A stretch of 64,000 nt of DNA, from contig NZ_JADQTL010000003.1 of the NCBI RefSeq assembly GCF_017168145.1, positions 1 to 64,000 of the forward strand, read 5' to 3'. The notes beneath the pieces were generated by a model. The model made no database searches, was not told where the DNA came from, and saw only the letters and a list, made by a program, of their open reading frames with translations. Below are positions 8,438 through 17,840 of this stretch, piece after piece; positions within the stretch are counted from its first letter, which is position 1; every line of letters starts with the position of its first letter. The DNA comes from Anaerovorax sp. IOR16 (lineage in GTDB: Bacteria; Bacillota; Clostridia; Peptostreptococcales; Anaerovoracaceae). Made by a program: the position numbers and the translations under genes.

Positions 8438-9022
8438 TTACTCTAGAAACGTGAAGTTACAGGTAAATTTACCATCTTGTGATTGTAGGTATTTGATGCT
8501 TAGTTTATCAAAAAATGAAGCAGAAAAAATCGGGATTTGATCCAAATCGACAGAAACGTGAGTGCGTGTTACTCTGATTGCATTGGACTTAGATAATCCC
8601 ACGGCTTTTTGCAGCAATGTACCTTGATTCAGCAAGAAGGTTTTGAGCATCATGGATTGCATTGGATTTCCTTGCGGTCGGATGTCTTCACGGTAAGAAA
8701 AAGAAATTCGATGCGAGCGAGGTTCGAAGAGACAATCTTCTACACTTAACAAATACATTGCTTTAAATGGACCAAGTTGCTTAATATTTAAATTCAAATC
8801 TAAAAATATAAAATCACTGGAAAAGGAAATCTTATAATCCTTTATATTTGGTGCAAGCTTTGGAAGAATCAGTTCTTTGCATTTATCGTTCACCAGTGAT
8901 TCGGGAATGGATAGAATTCCCTTTCTCAGATCCGATGGCTCAAAGTAGTCAAGGTATTGAATGATGCAGGCTTTATTTTCTAAAAGAAAGCCTAATAATG
9001 ATTTAATGGCTTGATCGTTCAA
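8438..9022 (-). CDS. Hypothetical protein
   Basis: 194-aa soluble protein I do not recognise. It starts with TTG at 9022, preceded by GGAGGG at a good distance. The N-terminal 50 residues are probably helical. The rest alternates short beta-like segments (KISFSSDFIFLDLNLNI, HRISFSYREDI, VTRTHVSVDLDQI), suggesting a beta-rich domain. There is no signal peptide or membrane segment. It is likely cotranscribed with the hemerythrin gene downstream. Confidence 0.7.
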   Translation of the reverse strand: MNDQAIKSLLGFLLENKACIIQYLDYFEPSDLRKGILSIPESLVNDKCKELILPKLAPNIKDYKISFSSDFIFLDLNLNIKQLGPFKAMYLLSVEDCLFEPRSHRISFSYREDIRPQGNPMQSMMLKTFLLNQGTLLQKAVGLSKSNAIRVTRTHVSVDLDQIPIFSASFFDKLSIKYLQSQDGKFTCNFTFLE

Positions 9023-9108
9023 TCGGGTTCCCTCCTTTACGGGTCTATTTCCTTCTGTTATGCTTCTTTTATGTTTCAGATCTCTTTGGTTAAGAAATCT
9101 TTCATTAG

Positions 9109-9813
9109 CTATATCTCTTCAAGAAGATGAATTCCTTCAAGATTACTAATCTTTTCGAGTAAATTTTCGCGATTTGCGTTTTTTGATAACTTAATAGAAA
9201 GATGCACGCCCACTCCGTTTTGAGCGATGGGTTCGGAACGGCTTACGTGTGTTTCCAGTATATTAACTTCAAGGCTGCGAATAAATTTAAGCATAGGAGC
9301 CACTCTTTTTATAGAGTCCGTTTCCACATAAAGATCAATCATTCTTGATCGGTTATAAAAATAAAGTTCAATGCCTGGAAGAAAGGCTAAAACGATAAAA
9401 ATTAAAATTCCGGCGATAATTGCTCCTGAGTAAAAACCGATTCCAATAGCAAGTCCTGTACAAGCAGAGGCCCAAAGTCCTGCTGCAGTCGTTAAGCCTT
9501 TGATTTTATGTCGTCCTGTAACTAATATAGTTCCCACTCCTAAAAAACCAATACCGCTGATGACTTGTGCTCCCAGTCTGGCTGGATCAGAAATATTGGA
9601 CATGGTTTCATAGATGAATTGATTGGTAAGCATGGCAAGCGCCGCGCCCATGCAGACAAGCATATGAGTACGAAAACCGGCCTGATGCTTGTTGGAACCT
9701 CGTTCCAATCCAATCATTCCACCTAATAGGATGGCAAGAATCAGACGAATTGTAACGGATATTAGATTAATGTCCTGTAAATAGTCAATATATAAGATGT
9801 GGAATTGTTGCAT
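9109..9813 (-). CDS. MgtC/SapB family membrane protein
   Basis: Inner-membrane protein of the MgtC family, linked in other bacteria to magnesium homeostasis or ATP-synthase control. The conserved N-terminal part has LRLILAILLGGMIGLERG-type sequence (here IRLILAILLGGMIGLERGS), several transmembrane helices, and the GIGFLGVGTI and GLTTAAGLWASACTGLA blocks. The last 75 residues form an ACT-like soluble domain. AGGAGG spacing favours the second ATG, giving 234 aa. Confidence 0.88.
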   Translation of the reverse strand: MQQFHILYIDYLQDINLISVTIRLILAILLGGMIGLERGSNKHQAGFRTHMLVCMGAALAMLTNQFIYETMSNISDPARLGAQVISGIGFLGVGTILVTGRHKIKGLTTAAGLWASACTGLAIGIGFYSGAIIAGILIFIVLAFLPGIELYFYNRSRMIDLYVETDSIKRVAPMLKFIRSLEVNILETHVSRSEPIAQNGVGVHLSIKLSKNANRENLLEKISNLEGIHLLEEI

Positions 9814-10010
9814 TGACATTCCTCCTGTCTATAAATATAGTATTTGGCACAAAGGATTCTGATTTTAGTGTTAATTATATCATATGAAAGAATGAAGCGG
9901 TAGGCGATTGCAGAAAAGCAAATTCTGATTATTTTTTATTAATGGTATTTTTTTCTTGCGTGAATACGAGAAGAAGGGTATACTAAAATCAATTTTAATG
10001 GGGTGTGCCT

Positions 10011-10730
10011 ATGTATCGAGAAATAAAGAAAAAGATTCTTATTTTAGAAAACAGAAAGCCATTTCCACCGGAAATAAAAGCGTATATGGAGGAAGTGAGT
10101 TTTCATGACTGGATTTATTCTTCCCTGCGTTTGGATGGCAGTGCGATTACAAAGCAAAATGTCACCAAAATTATGAAGGGTGAATTTGTTGTGAGCGTAA
10201 ATCTGATGGAACACAGTTGCATTCGTAATTATATTGAAGCGATAAAACTTATTTCTGTCTTAGTAGATATGAAGAATGAATTGAGTGAGAAAGTATTGCT
10301 GCAGATTTACCAGGTGCTTTTTCCGGAGCATACTGAAGTTTATCGTACCAATAATCCGGTATTGATTGAATTGCAGTATAATCCACCTCATTTTAAAGAA
10401 ATAGAAGAGCAGATGGAGCTTTTGTTTGATTGGCTGAGTGAAGAAGATGCAACCAATCCAATACGAAAAGCAACCTATCTGCATAATAAAATCATTGAAA
10501 TTTATCCGTTTGGCGCTCATTCTGCAATTATGGCGAGAATGGCCCTCTTATATTATTTGATACAGCATGGATTTCCTCCTATTTCACTTGATATTAGTGA
10601 ATCACAATATAATGATGCTATGTATCATTATTTAAAAACAGAAAATCCAGAGTCTTTTTATCAAGTGGTAGAACGTGGAGTTTATAATCAATTGGAGGTT
10701 ATGCTTCAATTGACATCATCTTATCGTTGA
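10011..10730 (+). CDS. Fic-like protein with degenerate active site
   Basis: Resembles Fic (AMP-transferase) proteins. An inhibitory-helix-like motif SSLRLDGSAIT lies at residues 37-47, and a Fic-fold core follows. Where Fic enzymes carry HPF.(D/E)GNGR..R, this protein reads YPFGAHSAIMAR (165-176). The catalytic His is Tyr, and the G-N-G-R phosphate loop is lost. The distal Arg remains. It is therefore unlikely to transfer AMP in the usual way. The start is chosen at 10011 because GGGG lies 7 nt upstream. It is flanked by argG on the opposite strand, with no toxin/antitoxin partner nearby. Confidence 0.65.
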   Translation: MYREIKKKILILENRKPFPPEIKAYMEEVSFHDWIYSSLRLDGSAITKQNVTKIMKGEFVVSVNLMEHSCIRNYIEAIKLISVLVDMKNELSEKVLLQIYQVLFPEHTEVYRTNNPVLIELQYNPPHFKEIEEQMELLFDWLSEEDATNPIRKATYLHNKIIEIYPFGAHSAIMARMALLYYLIQHGFPPISLDISESQYNDAMYHYLKTENPESFYQVVERGVYNQLEVMLQLTSSYR

Positions 10731-10734
10731 TGTT

Positions 10735-12000
10735 TTATTCTACAAATTCACCGCCGCGAATGACTTTTTTTCCAAGTGCTTTATCGCCTTTGATGCCTTC
10801 GTGCTGTTCCTTTTGGATGGCACGAATTTTTAATGGCAATGCAAAGAGATTGATAAAGCCTTCTGCATCTTTTTGATCATACACTTCATCGGCACTGAAT
10901 GTTGCAAATTCTTCGCTATAAAGAGAATACGATGATTTAGAACCAACTGCCGTACAATTTCCTTTGTATAGCTTCATACGTACAGTACCAGTTGTTTGTG
11001 CCTGCGTTACATTGACAAAAGCGTCAATGGCTTCTCTTAATGGTGTGAACCAACGTCCATCATAAATTAATTCGGAATATTTTTGAGCCACGATGTTTTT
11101 ATAAGCCATGGTGTCACGATCTAAGATTAACTTTTCCAATGCATGGTGTGCTTGGAAAAGAATCGTTCCGCCCGGTGTTTCGTATACACCTCTGGATTTC
11201 ATACCTACAAGACGATTTTCTACAATATCAATACAGCCGATGGCATTTTCTCCGCCAACTTTGTTTAGATATGTAAGAAGCTCTACCGAATCCATTTTTG
11301 TTCCGTTGATTCCAGTCGGAATTCCCTTTTCAAAGTCGATTTCAACATAAAGCGGAGTGTCCGGTGCTTTTTCAGGTGGTACACTTAAAATAAGCATATC
11401 ATCTAGATGTTCGTTCCATGGGTTTTCAAGATTGCCGCCTTCGTGACTGATATGCCATATGTTCTCGTCGCGGCTGTAGATTTTTGTTACACTTTGTGCT
11501 ACAGGGATGTCATGTTCTTTTGCATAAAGCAGACAATCCTTTCTTGATTTTAAATCCCAAATACGCCAAGGTGCGATGATTTTAATAGAAGGGTTTAATG
11601 CTTTAATGGAAGATTCAAAACGAACTTGATCATTGCCTTTTCCAGTGCATCCATGTGCAATCAGATGAGCACCTTCTTTTTCTGCAATCTCTACCAGTTT
11701 TTGAGCCATCAAGGGACGTGCCATAGAGGTACCCAATAAATAATCCCCTTCATAAATGGCACCAGCTTTTAATACCGGCCAAATGAAATCTTCAATGAAT
11801 TCTTTTTTCACATCAATAACATAAGCTTTCGATGCGCCTGTTGCGTAAGCTTTCTTTTCAATTGCTTTAAAATCTTCTTTTTGTCCGGCATCAATACACA
11901 CTGCGATCACATCATAATCATATTTTTCCTTTAGCCAGGTTACAATAACCGATGTATCCAATCCACCGGAATAAGCGAGTATAATTTTTTCTTTTATCAT
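10735..12000 (-). CDS. argG: Argininosuccinate synthase
   Basis: ATP-dependent ligation of citrulline and aspartate in arginine biosynthesis, cytoplasmic. The N-terminal PP-loop [10 protein letters not shown] is present, as are the C-terminal family blocks [26 protein letters not shown] and [10 protein letters not shown]. An upstream in-frame ATG at 12033 exists, but AAGGAG and family alignment place the start at 12000 (421 aa). It is a single gene, divergent from murB. A tandem ArgR-like operator lies upstream. argH is not in the window. Confidence 0.95.
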   Translation of the reverse strand: MIKEKIILAYSGGLDTSVIVTWLKEKYDYDVIAVCIDAGQKEDFKAIEKKAYATGASKAYVIDVKKEFIEDFIWPVLKAGAIYEGDYLLGTSMARPLMAQKLVEIAEKEGAHLIAHGCTGKGNDQVRFESSIKALNPSIKIIAPWRIWDLKSRKDCLLYAKEHDIPVAQSVTKIYSRDENIWHISHEGGNLENPWNEHLDDMLILSVPPEKAPDTPLYVEIDFEKGIPTGINGTKMDSVELLTYLNKVGGENAIGCIDIVENRLVGMKSRGVYETPGGTILFQAHHALEKLILDRDTMAYKNIVAQKYSELIYDGRWFTPLREAIDAFVNVTQAQTTGTVRMKLYKGNCTAVGSKSSYSLYSEEFATFSADEVYDQKDAEGFINLFALPLKIRAIQKEQHEGIKGDKALGKKVIRGGEFVE

Positions 12001-12086
12001 GGCATTTATTCTCCTTAATCTAGTATTATCCAAAATATATGTTATTTAGTATAGTACTGCCAAAAACAAAAATCAAGAGAAATTTT

Positions 12087-12118
12087 AATATTTATTCATA
12101 AATACAAATAAATATTCA
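12087..12118 (-). promoter_or_regulatory. ArgR/AhrC-like operator of argG
   Basis: On the minus strand the segment contains TGAATATTTATT and ATGAATAAATATT, half-sites like the ARG box consensus (TGAATAAAAATTCA type). A 32-nt stretch matches about 27 positions of a segment in the carA upstream region (54297-54328). Arginine repression is inferred from this shared site. Confidence 0.55.
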
Positions 12119-12244
12119 CAAAACCCTTTAAAATAAAATCATGGATTTTTTCAGCCAACACTTTACTTTACTACGGAATGGTTTACTTTATTCAAAAAGT
12201 CGAATATAATGAGTAAAGAATTTTATTGCATGGAGGATATCATT

Positions 12245-13150
12245 TTGAATCAAAAAGAAATTTATAATAAGCTTCTTCCCTATATAGAAGAAAGCGGTTT
12301 GCATTTTGATGCACCGATGCGTGAGTATACCTCATTTCGTACTGGAGGGAATGCTGCTTTACTGGTAGAACCGGCAAATTTGTTCGAACTGTTTTCGACG
12401 GTGGAGACTTTAAATAAAGAAAAATGTCCATTTGTTGTGATGGGAAATGGGAGTAATACATTATTTCGTGATGAAGGCTATAACGGTGTTGTCGTTCGTG
12501 TCGGTGAAGGAATCGATCGAATTCGTATTGAAGGAAATGTGATTTTCGCAGAACCTGGAATTTTGTTATCTACCGTTTCCAAGAAGGCGATGGAACACTC
12601 TCTTACCGGACTTGAATTTGCTTCAGGAATTCCGGGAAGCCTGGGTGGAGCTATCTATATGAATGCAGGCGCTTATGGCGGCGAAATGAAGGATGTTGTT
12701 ATCAGTACCGCTTCCATACAACGAAATGGAATGATGAAAGACCGTAAGGTGGATTCAATAAATTTTGGCTATCGAAAAAGCATTTTTCAGGAAACCGGAG
12801 AGATTATTATAGGTGTCAAATTATACTTACAGTCTGGTAACCAAGAGGAAATTAAGGAAAGAATGAAGGAACTGAATGCAAAACGTAATGAAAAACAGCC
12901 TGTTTCTTTGCCAAGTGCAGGCAGTTTTTTCAAGCGACCGCAAGGACACTTTGCAGGAAGACTTATTGAGGAAGCCGGTTTAAAGGGATTAAGTGTTGGC
13001 GGTGCAAGAGTCTCTCCGCTTCATGCAGGTTTTATTGTAAATGAAGGTGGAGCTACTGCAAAGGATATTATTGATTTAATGAAGCTGGTTCAACAGACTG
13101 TCTATGATAAGAGTGGAGTTATGTTAAATCCGGAAGTACGGATCATATAA
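12245..13150 (+). CDS. murB: UDP-N-acetylenolpyruvoylglucosamine reductase
   Basis: FAD/NADPH enzyme of peptidoglycan precursor synthesis. FAD-binding segments YTSFRTGGNA and GNGSNTLFRDEGY are followed by ASGIPGSLGGAIYMNAGAYG and the C-terminal PSAGSFFKRP block. ORF extension upstream reaches an ATG at 12209. GGAGG at 12232-12236 lies 8 nt before TTG at 12245, giving a 301-aa protein of normal size. It is first in a block with PHP phosphatase, rapZ and yvcK. Confidence 0.93.
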   Translation: MNQKEIYNKLLPYIEESGLHFDAPMREYTSFRTGGNAALLVEPANLFELFSTVETLNKEKCPFVVMGNGSNTLFRDEGYNGVVVRVGEGIDRIRIEGNVIFAEPGILLSTVSKKAMEHSLTGLEFASGIPGSLGGAIYMNAGAYGGEMKDVVISTASIQRNGMMKDRKVDSINFGYRKSIFQETGEIIIGVKLYLQSGNQEEIKERMKELNAKRNEKQPVSLPSAGSFFKRPQGHFAGRLIEEAGLKGLSVGGARVSPLHAGFIVNEGGATAKDIIDLMKLVQQTVYDKSGVMLNPEVRII

Positions 13151-13165
13151 GAAAGGAGATGTATA

Positions 13166-13936
13166 ATGCAGATGCATTATGCAGAACAGGGTGAGATGCA
13201 ATCTTACCGTTTAAAATTTGATCTTCATACACATACAACTTTTTCACATGGAAAAGGTTCCATTGAGGATAATGTATTAGTGGCTTTGCAAAAAGGTTTA
13301 AAAACCATTGGTATTTCAGACCACGGACCAGGTCATGTCAGTTATGGTATAAAAAGAAGTGCGGTTCCCGTTATGCGGGATGAGATTGAGCGATTGCGAA
13401 AGAAATATCCGCAGATTGAAATTTTATTAGGAATTGAGGCTAATATTATGAATCCGAGCGGACGCTTGGACGTACTGGCGCAGGAATATGATTATATATT
13501 GGCAGGCTATCACTATGGCATTTTTGGAGAAAAACCTTTGCGTGCCGGTTTGCTGCATAGTGTAAATTTTATTAGGGAGCACAGTGGCATCCGTGCAAAA
13601 TTTGCAAAACGTTGGAATACAGAAATGACCATAAAAGCATTGTATGAAAATCCGATAAAGGTATTGACTCATCCTGGAGATAAGGGTGAGTTTGATATCG
13701 CAGAAATTGCAAAAGCTTGTGCGGGATGTGGTACTTGGATGGAAATCAGCAACTGGCATAAGGATTTGACGGTAGAATCCATTCGCATCGCAGCGAAAGA
13801 GGATGTGCAGTTTATTTTGAGCAGTGACGCCCATGTAGCGCAACGAGTTGGTGGTTATGAGGGTGGTTTGCAAAGGGCTATGGAAGCTGGTTTGGATTTG
13901 GATCGAATTGTTAATTTAGAGCGTTTAGAAGCATGA
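13166..13936 (+). CDS. PHP-domain phosphatase/phosphoesterase
   Basis: Metal-dependent PHP-family hydrolase. The N-terminal DLHTHTTFSHGKG motif and GISDHGPGH supply metal ligands. A His at LTHPGD and a C-terminal DAH (SSDAHVAQRVG) complete the set. It resembles YcdX/histidinol-phosphatase-like proteins; the substrate is unknown. It lies 15 bp after murB, and its end overlaps the open frame before rapZ. The same gene order (murB, PHP, rapZ, yvcK, whiA) is usual in Clostridia. Confidence 0.85.
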   Translation: MQMHYAEQGEMQSYRLKFDLHTHTTFSHGKGSIEDNVLVALQKGLKTIGISDHGPGHVSYGIKRSAVPVMRDEIERLRKKYPQIEILLGIEANIMNPSGRLDVLAQEYDYILAGYHYGIFGEKPLRAGLLHSVNFIREHSGIRAKFAKRWNTEMTIKALYENPIKVLTHPGDKGEFDIAEIAKACAGCGTWMEISNWHKDLTVESIRIAAKEDVQFILSSDAHVAQRVGGYEGGLQRAMEAGLDLDRIVNLERLEA

Positions 13937-13956
13937 AAGAAGAAAGGAGGTGCGTT

Positions 13957-14805
13957 ATGGAAGCAATCATTGTAACAGGATTATCCGGTGCAGGAAAGAG
14001 CCAAGCAGTACATTGCATGGAAGATTTGGGATATTATTGCATTGATAATATGCCGCCAATTTTGATTAAGGAATTTATTAACTTAGCGGTTCAGGATAAA
14101 ATGAAGATTGATAAAGCGGCTTTTGTTGTTGATATTCGAAGCAGAGAATTCTTTGAGAATTTTAAAAACAGTCTTATGGATTTAAAAAATCAAGATATGC
14201 CGATAAAAGTTATGTTTTTAGAGGCATCGGATGAAGTGTTAATTCGCCGATATAAAGAAACAAGACGCAACCATCCTCTTTCACCTGCCGGCGCTATCGC
14301 AGAGGGAATTAAAAAAGAAAGAGAAAGTTTGAAGGAGATTCGAAAAGAAGCAGATTATATTTTAGATACTTCAAATATGAAAACGGCAAAGTTAAGTGAA
14401 GAGATCAAGCGTTTGTTGCTGTCAGAAGAAGCTTCGGACGGATTTACCATTACAATTATGTCATTTGGGTACAAGCATGGGATTCCGCTTGATGCAGATT
14501 GGGTATTTGATGTGCGTTTTCTTCCGAATCCATTTTATCTTGCCAGTATGAAAAATCTTACAGGTAACAGCAAAAAAGTGCAGGATTATGTATTAAAGTT
14601 TCCAGAAAGCCATAAATTTATCAAAGAGATTTATAATTTGACCAATTATCTGATACCGTTATATAAGAAAGAAGGAAAGTCACATTTAGTTCTTGCTTTT
14701 GGATGTACCGGAGGTCAGCATCGTTCCGTAACGATGGCAAATGAATTCTCAAGATTGTTCACGGAGGATGAAAAGCGAATTATTTTGATTCATCGAGATT
14801 TATAG
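13957..14805 (+). CDS. rapZ: RapZ/YvcJ family nucleotide-binding protein
   Basis: P-loop protein (GLSGAGKSQA near the N-terminus). In E. coli RapZ is an RNase E adaptor controlling GlmS; in Firmicutes (YvcJ) its role is less clear. The DIRSREFF, SFGYKHGIP and FGCTGGQHRSV family blocks are present. The ATG at 13957 is preceded by AAAGGAGG, so I prefer it to the upstream ATG at 13933 (282 aa). Stop is TAG. Readthrough would be in frame into yvcK, but a normal ribosome site lies between. Confidence 0.93.
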   Translation: MEAIIVTGLSGAGKSQAVHCMEDLGYYCIDNMPPILIKEFINLAVQDKMKIDKAAFVVDIRSREFFENFKNSLMDLKNQDMPIKVMFLEASDEVLIRRYKETRRNHPLSPAGAIAEGIKKERESLKEIRKEADYILDTSNMKTAKLSEEIKRLLLSEEASDGFTITIMSFGYKHGIPLDADWVFDVRFLPNPFYLASMKNLTGNSKKVQDYVLKFPESHKFIKEIYNLTNYLIPLYKKEGKSHLVLAFGCTGGQHRSVTMANEFSRLFTEDEKRIILIHRDL

Positions 14806-14826
14806 AAAAATAGACAGAGGGTATAT

Positions 14827-15846
14827 ATGGAAGGGATTTTAAATAAAATGGGAACCGATTACTATTGTCAAAAAGGCAACGGACCCAGGATTACCGTTAT
14901 TGACGGAGGAACCGGACTTTCGGTTATTCTTCGTGGAATGAAGAAAGTAACGGAAAATCTAACCGCTGTGGTTACGGTAGCTGATGACGGCGGAGGATCG
15001 GGGATTTTAAGAGAAGACTTAGGAATGTTGTCACCAGGAGATATTCGAAGTTGCATCTTAGCGATGGCTGATGAGGAAGGAACCATGCAGGAGCTTTTAA
15101 AATATCGTTTCAGTGAAGGCCGCTATGCAGGACAAAATTTTGGGAATTTATTGATCGCTGCATTAAATGGTATTTACGGTAATTTTGAAACTGCAGTTGC
15201 AAAGGCAAGTGAGATCCTTCGGGTACGGGGGAGAGTGCTTCCAGTCACTACGCAAGATGTAACTCTTTGCGCTGAATTGCAAAATGGCGATGTTATTTGC
15301 GGTGAATCACGCATACCTGAAAGAGTAATTTCTGAAAAAAGTGGGATTCGCCGTGTTTTCTTGAAACCTACTCGAACGATTGCCACAAAAGCGGCAATTC
15401 ATGCTATACTAGAAGCGGATGTCATCGTTCTGGGGCCGGGTAGTCTTTATAGCAGCATCATAGTAAACTTTTTAGTGGGTGGCATTGGTGAAGCAATACA
15501 GCAATCCCCAGCACGAAAGATATTAATCTGTAATGTTATGACACAACCAGGTGAAACCGATGGCTATACGGTTTCTGACCATGTAAAAAAATCTAATGAA
15601 TACATAGGCCGAGAGGTTATTGAATACGTCATTGCTAATAATAAACAGATTGAAGAGGAAAAATTAAAACCATATATAAAAGATGGTTCAAGACAGATTC
15701 TTCCTACCAAAACGGATAAGGTTTATCTTAATGAAAAAGAAATAAGATTGATTGAGAATGATTTTACAGATATTAAGTTAGGCTATATTCGTCATGATGC
15801 AGAACGCATCGCCAACGTGATTGTCGGGCTAACTCATGAATACTAA
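14827..15846 (+). CDS. yvcK: YvcK/GlmR (CofD-like) gluconeogenesis and cell-wall regulator
   Basis: UDP-GlcNAc-binding protein of the CofD/YvcK family, needed for cell shape and carbon routing in Bacillus. N-terminal VIDGGTGLSVILRGMKK, VTVADDGGGSG and LSPGDIRSCI are diagnostic. GPGSLYSSIIVNFLV and CNVMTQPGETDGY follow. 339 aa. It is 21 bp downstream of rapZ in the conserved block. Confidence 0.93.
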   Translation: MEGILNKMGTDYYCQKGNGPRITVIDGGTGLSVILRGMKKVTENLTAVVTVADDGGGSGILREDLGMLSPGDIRSCILAMADEEGTMQELLKYRFSEGRYAGQNFGNLLIAALNGIYGNFETAVAKASEILRVRGRVLPVTTQDVTLCAELQNGDVICGESRIPERVISEKSGIRRVFLKPTRTIATKAAIHAILEADVIVLGPGSLYSSIIVNFLVGGIGEAIQQSPARKILICNVMTQPGETDGYTVSDHVKKSNEYIGREVIEYVIANNKQIEEEKLKPYIKDGSRQILPTKTDKVYLNEKEIRLIENDFTDIKLGYIRHDAERIANVIVGLTHEY

Positions 15847-15905
15847 CCATTCTGAGCGCTTGATATATTTAATAATAACATATACATACAAAGGAGCAAA
15901 AAAAC

Positions 15906-16727
15906 ATGGAAAAACTAATTATCAGTGCTGCAATTTGTGGCGCAGAAGTAACAAAAGAGCAGAATCCTGCAGTCCCTTACACAATTGAAGAAATCGTAAG
16001 AGAAGCAAAATCCGCTTATGATGCAGGTGCAGCAGTTATTCATCTTCACGTAAGATGGGATGATGGTACTCCGACTCAGAGCAAGGAAAGATTCCAAGAA
16101 GCAGTGGATGCAATTCGTAAAGAGTGTCCGGATGCAATCATTCAGCCTTCTACCGGTGGTGCAGTTGGTATGACTGATTTGGAAAGATTGGAATCCACAG
16201 ATATCGTTCCAACTCCAGAATTTGCAACTTTAGATTGCGGTACTTGTAACTTTGGCGGAGATGAAGTTTTCGTAAATACAGACAATACAATCTTTAATTT
16301 TGCTAAGATCATGAAGGAAAGAGGCATTAAGCCAGAACTTGAAGTATTTGATAAGGGTATGATTGACATTGCTTTAAAAGCAGACAAGAAAGGTCTTTTA
16401 GTACACCCGCTTCACTTTGACTTTGTACTTGGTGTACAGATGACTGCTACATTAAGAGACTTAGTATTCATGGTAGGAAGCCTTCCTGCTGGTGCTACTT
16501 GGACTGCTACTGGACTTGGAAAGAATGCTTGGCACATTGCAGCTGCAACCATTTCTATGGGCGGACACGTAAGAGTTGGATTTGAAGATAACCTTTACTT
16601 AGAAAAAGGCGTTCTTGCAAAGAGCAACGGAGAAATGGTAGAAAAGGCAGTTAAACTTGCTAAGATTTTAGGAAGAGAAATTGCAACTCCAGCAGAAGCA
16701 AGACAAATTTTAGGTTTAACAAAATAA
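15906..16727 (+). CDS. kce: 3-keto-5-aminohexanoate cleavage enzyme (BKACE family)
   Basis: Zn-dependent enzyme that condenses 3-keto-5-aminohexanoate with acetyl-CoA to give 3-aminobutyryl-CoA and acetoacetate in lysine fermentation. Metal ligands are visible at H46 and H48 (IHLHV) and E227 (VGFEDN). CGTCNFGGDEVF and QPSTGG are family blocks. At 273 aa it is typical. BKACE enzymes differ in substrate, so lysine-pathway use is inferred from strong resemblance to Kce. It stands alone inside the yvcK-whiA block, with its own ribosome site and terminator; other lysine-fermentation genes are not nearby. Confidence 0.85.
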   Translation: MEKLIISAAICGAEVTKEQNPAVPYTIEEIVREAKSAYDAGAAVIHLHVRWDDGTPTQSKERFQEAVDAIRKECPDAIIQPSTGGAVGMTDLERLESTDIVPTPEFATLDCGTCNFGGDEVFVNTDNTIFNFAKIMKERGIKPELEVFDKGMIDIALKADKKGLLVHPLHFDFVLGVQMTATLRDLVFMVGSLPAGATWTATGLGKNAWHIAAATISMGGHVRVGFEDNLYLEKGVLAKSNGEMVEKAVKLAKILGREIATPAEARQILGLTK

Positions 16728-16756
16728 ATTGAAACAAAAGATTTAAAACGCATCGA

Positions 16757-16797
16757 TAAAAAAGCGGAAGGTGCTCTTTGCCCCGACCGCTTTTTTT
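16757..16797 (+). terminator. kce terminator
   Basis: AAAAAAGCGG and CCGCTTTTTTT flank a roughly 20-nt loop. The T run ends just upstream of whiA. Confidence 0.75.
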
Positions 16798-16855
16798 GAT
16801 ACAATGAAGCAAGTGAAAAAGAAGTATAAAATTTTATCACTAAGGGGGTGCAAGG

Positions 16856-17809
16856 ATGTCTTTTTCATCAAACACAAAAAATGAGTTAGCGCGCATTGAG
16901 GTGGAAAAGAAATGCTGTATGCTTGCAGAAATTGCAGGATTTCTTAGAATGTGTGGGACTATAAAGCTTTCCGGAGGCGGAAAGATGGATGTGAAATTAA
17001 CGACAGAAAATGCTGCTGTAGCTCGACTGTTTATAAAACTTTTGAAAAACTATTTTGGGGCAAGAGCAGATTTGGCAGTTTCTGAGGCGGCAATCCTAAA
17101 AAGAGGACACTCCTATGAATTAACGATCGGTTCGGATAAAAATGCAGAGCAAATATTAAGGGAAACCGGCATTCTTTTAGTAAAGGAAGGCTGTAATTAT
17201 ATCAGTAATGGTATTTATTCAGATTTAATAAAAAAAAGGTGCTGTAAAAAAGCGTATTTAAGAGGCGTATTTTTAGGAGCAGGCACTATTAGCAATCCGG
17301 AAAAAGGATATCATATGGAAATTGTTTGCAACAGTGAAGTTTTAGCAAACGATGTAAAAAAATTAATCAATGGATTTGGTCTGCATGCAAAGGTAGTATT
17401 AAGAAAAAAGAGTTATATTGTTTATCTAAAAGAAAGTGAACAAATTACTGATTTTTTAAATATATTGGGAGCCCATTCGCAGTTATTGGATTTTGAAAAC
17501 ATCCGAATCGTAAAGGAAATGCGTAATAAGACCAATCGAATCGTAAATTGTGAAAGTGCGAATTTAGATAAAACTGTAAATGCAGCTTCAAAACAGATTT
17601 CAGATATTGAATTGATTCAAAATACCAAAGGACTAAGCTTTTTACCGGAAAAGCTCTTTACGGTGGCCCAACTTCGCTTAGAAAATCCGGAAGCTTCTTT
17701 GAATGAATTAGCCGAAATGATGAAGCCGCCATTGAAAAAATCCGGTATCAATCATCGCTTGAAGAAAATTAGTGAACTGGCAGATAAACTTCGTCAGCCG
17801 GATAAATAA
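16856..17809 (+). CDS. whiA: DNA-binding protein WhiA
   Basis: Homing-endonuclease-like (LAGLIDADG fold) regulator found in Gram-positives, linked to cell division and sporulation. An N-terminal WhiA domain with FSSNTKNELARIE opens the protein. The middle AYLRGVFLGAGTISNPEKGYHMEI block follows. The C-terminal HTH has SLNELAEMMKPPLKKSGINHR. 317 aa. Ribosome site AAGGGGGTG. Confidence 0.93.
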   Translation: MSFSSNTKNELARIEVEKKCCMLAEIAGFLRMCGTIKLSGGGKMDVKLTTENAAVARLFIKLLKNYFGARADLAVSEAAILKRGHSYELTIGSDKNAEQILRETGILLVKEGCNYISNGIYSDLIKKRCCKKAYLRGVFLGAGTISNPEKGYHMEIVCNSEVLANDVKKLINGFGLHAKVVLRKKSYIVYLKESEQITDFLNILGAHSQLLDFENIRIVKEMRNKTNRIVNCESANLDKTVNAASKQISDIELIQNTKGLSFLPEKLFTVAQLRLENPEASLNELAEMMKPPLKKSGINHRLKKISELADKLRQPDK

Positions 17810-17840
17810 AATATTATTGTAACAAACAAGAGGAGTTATT

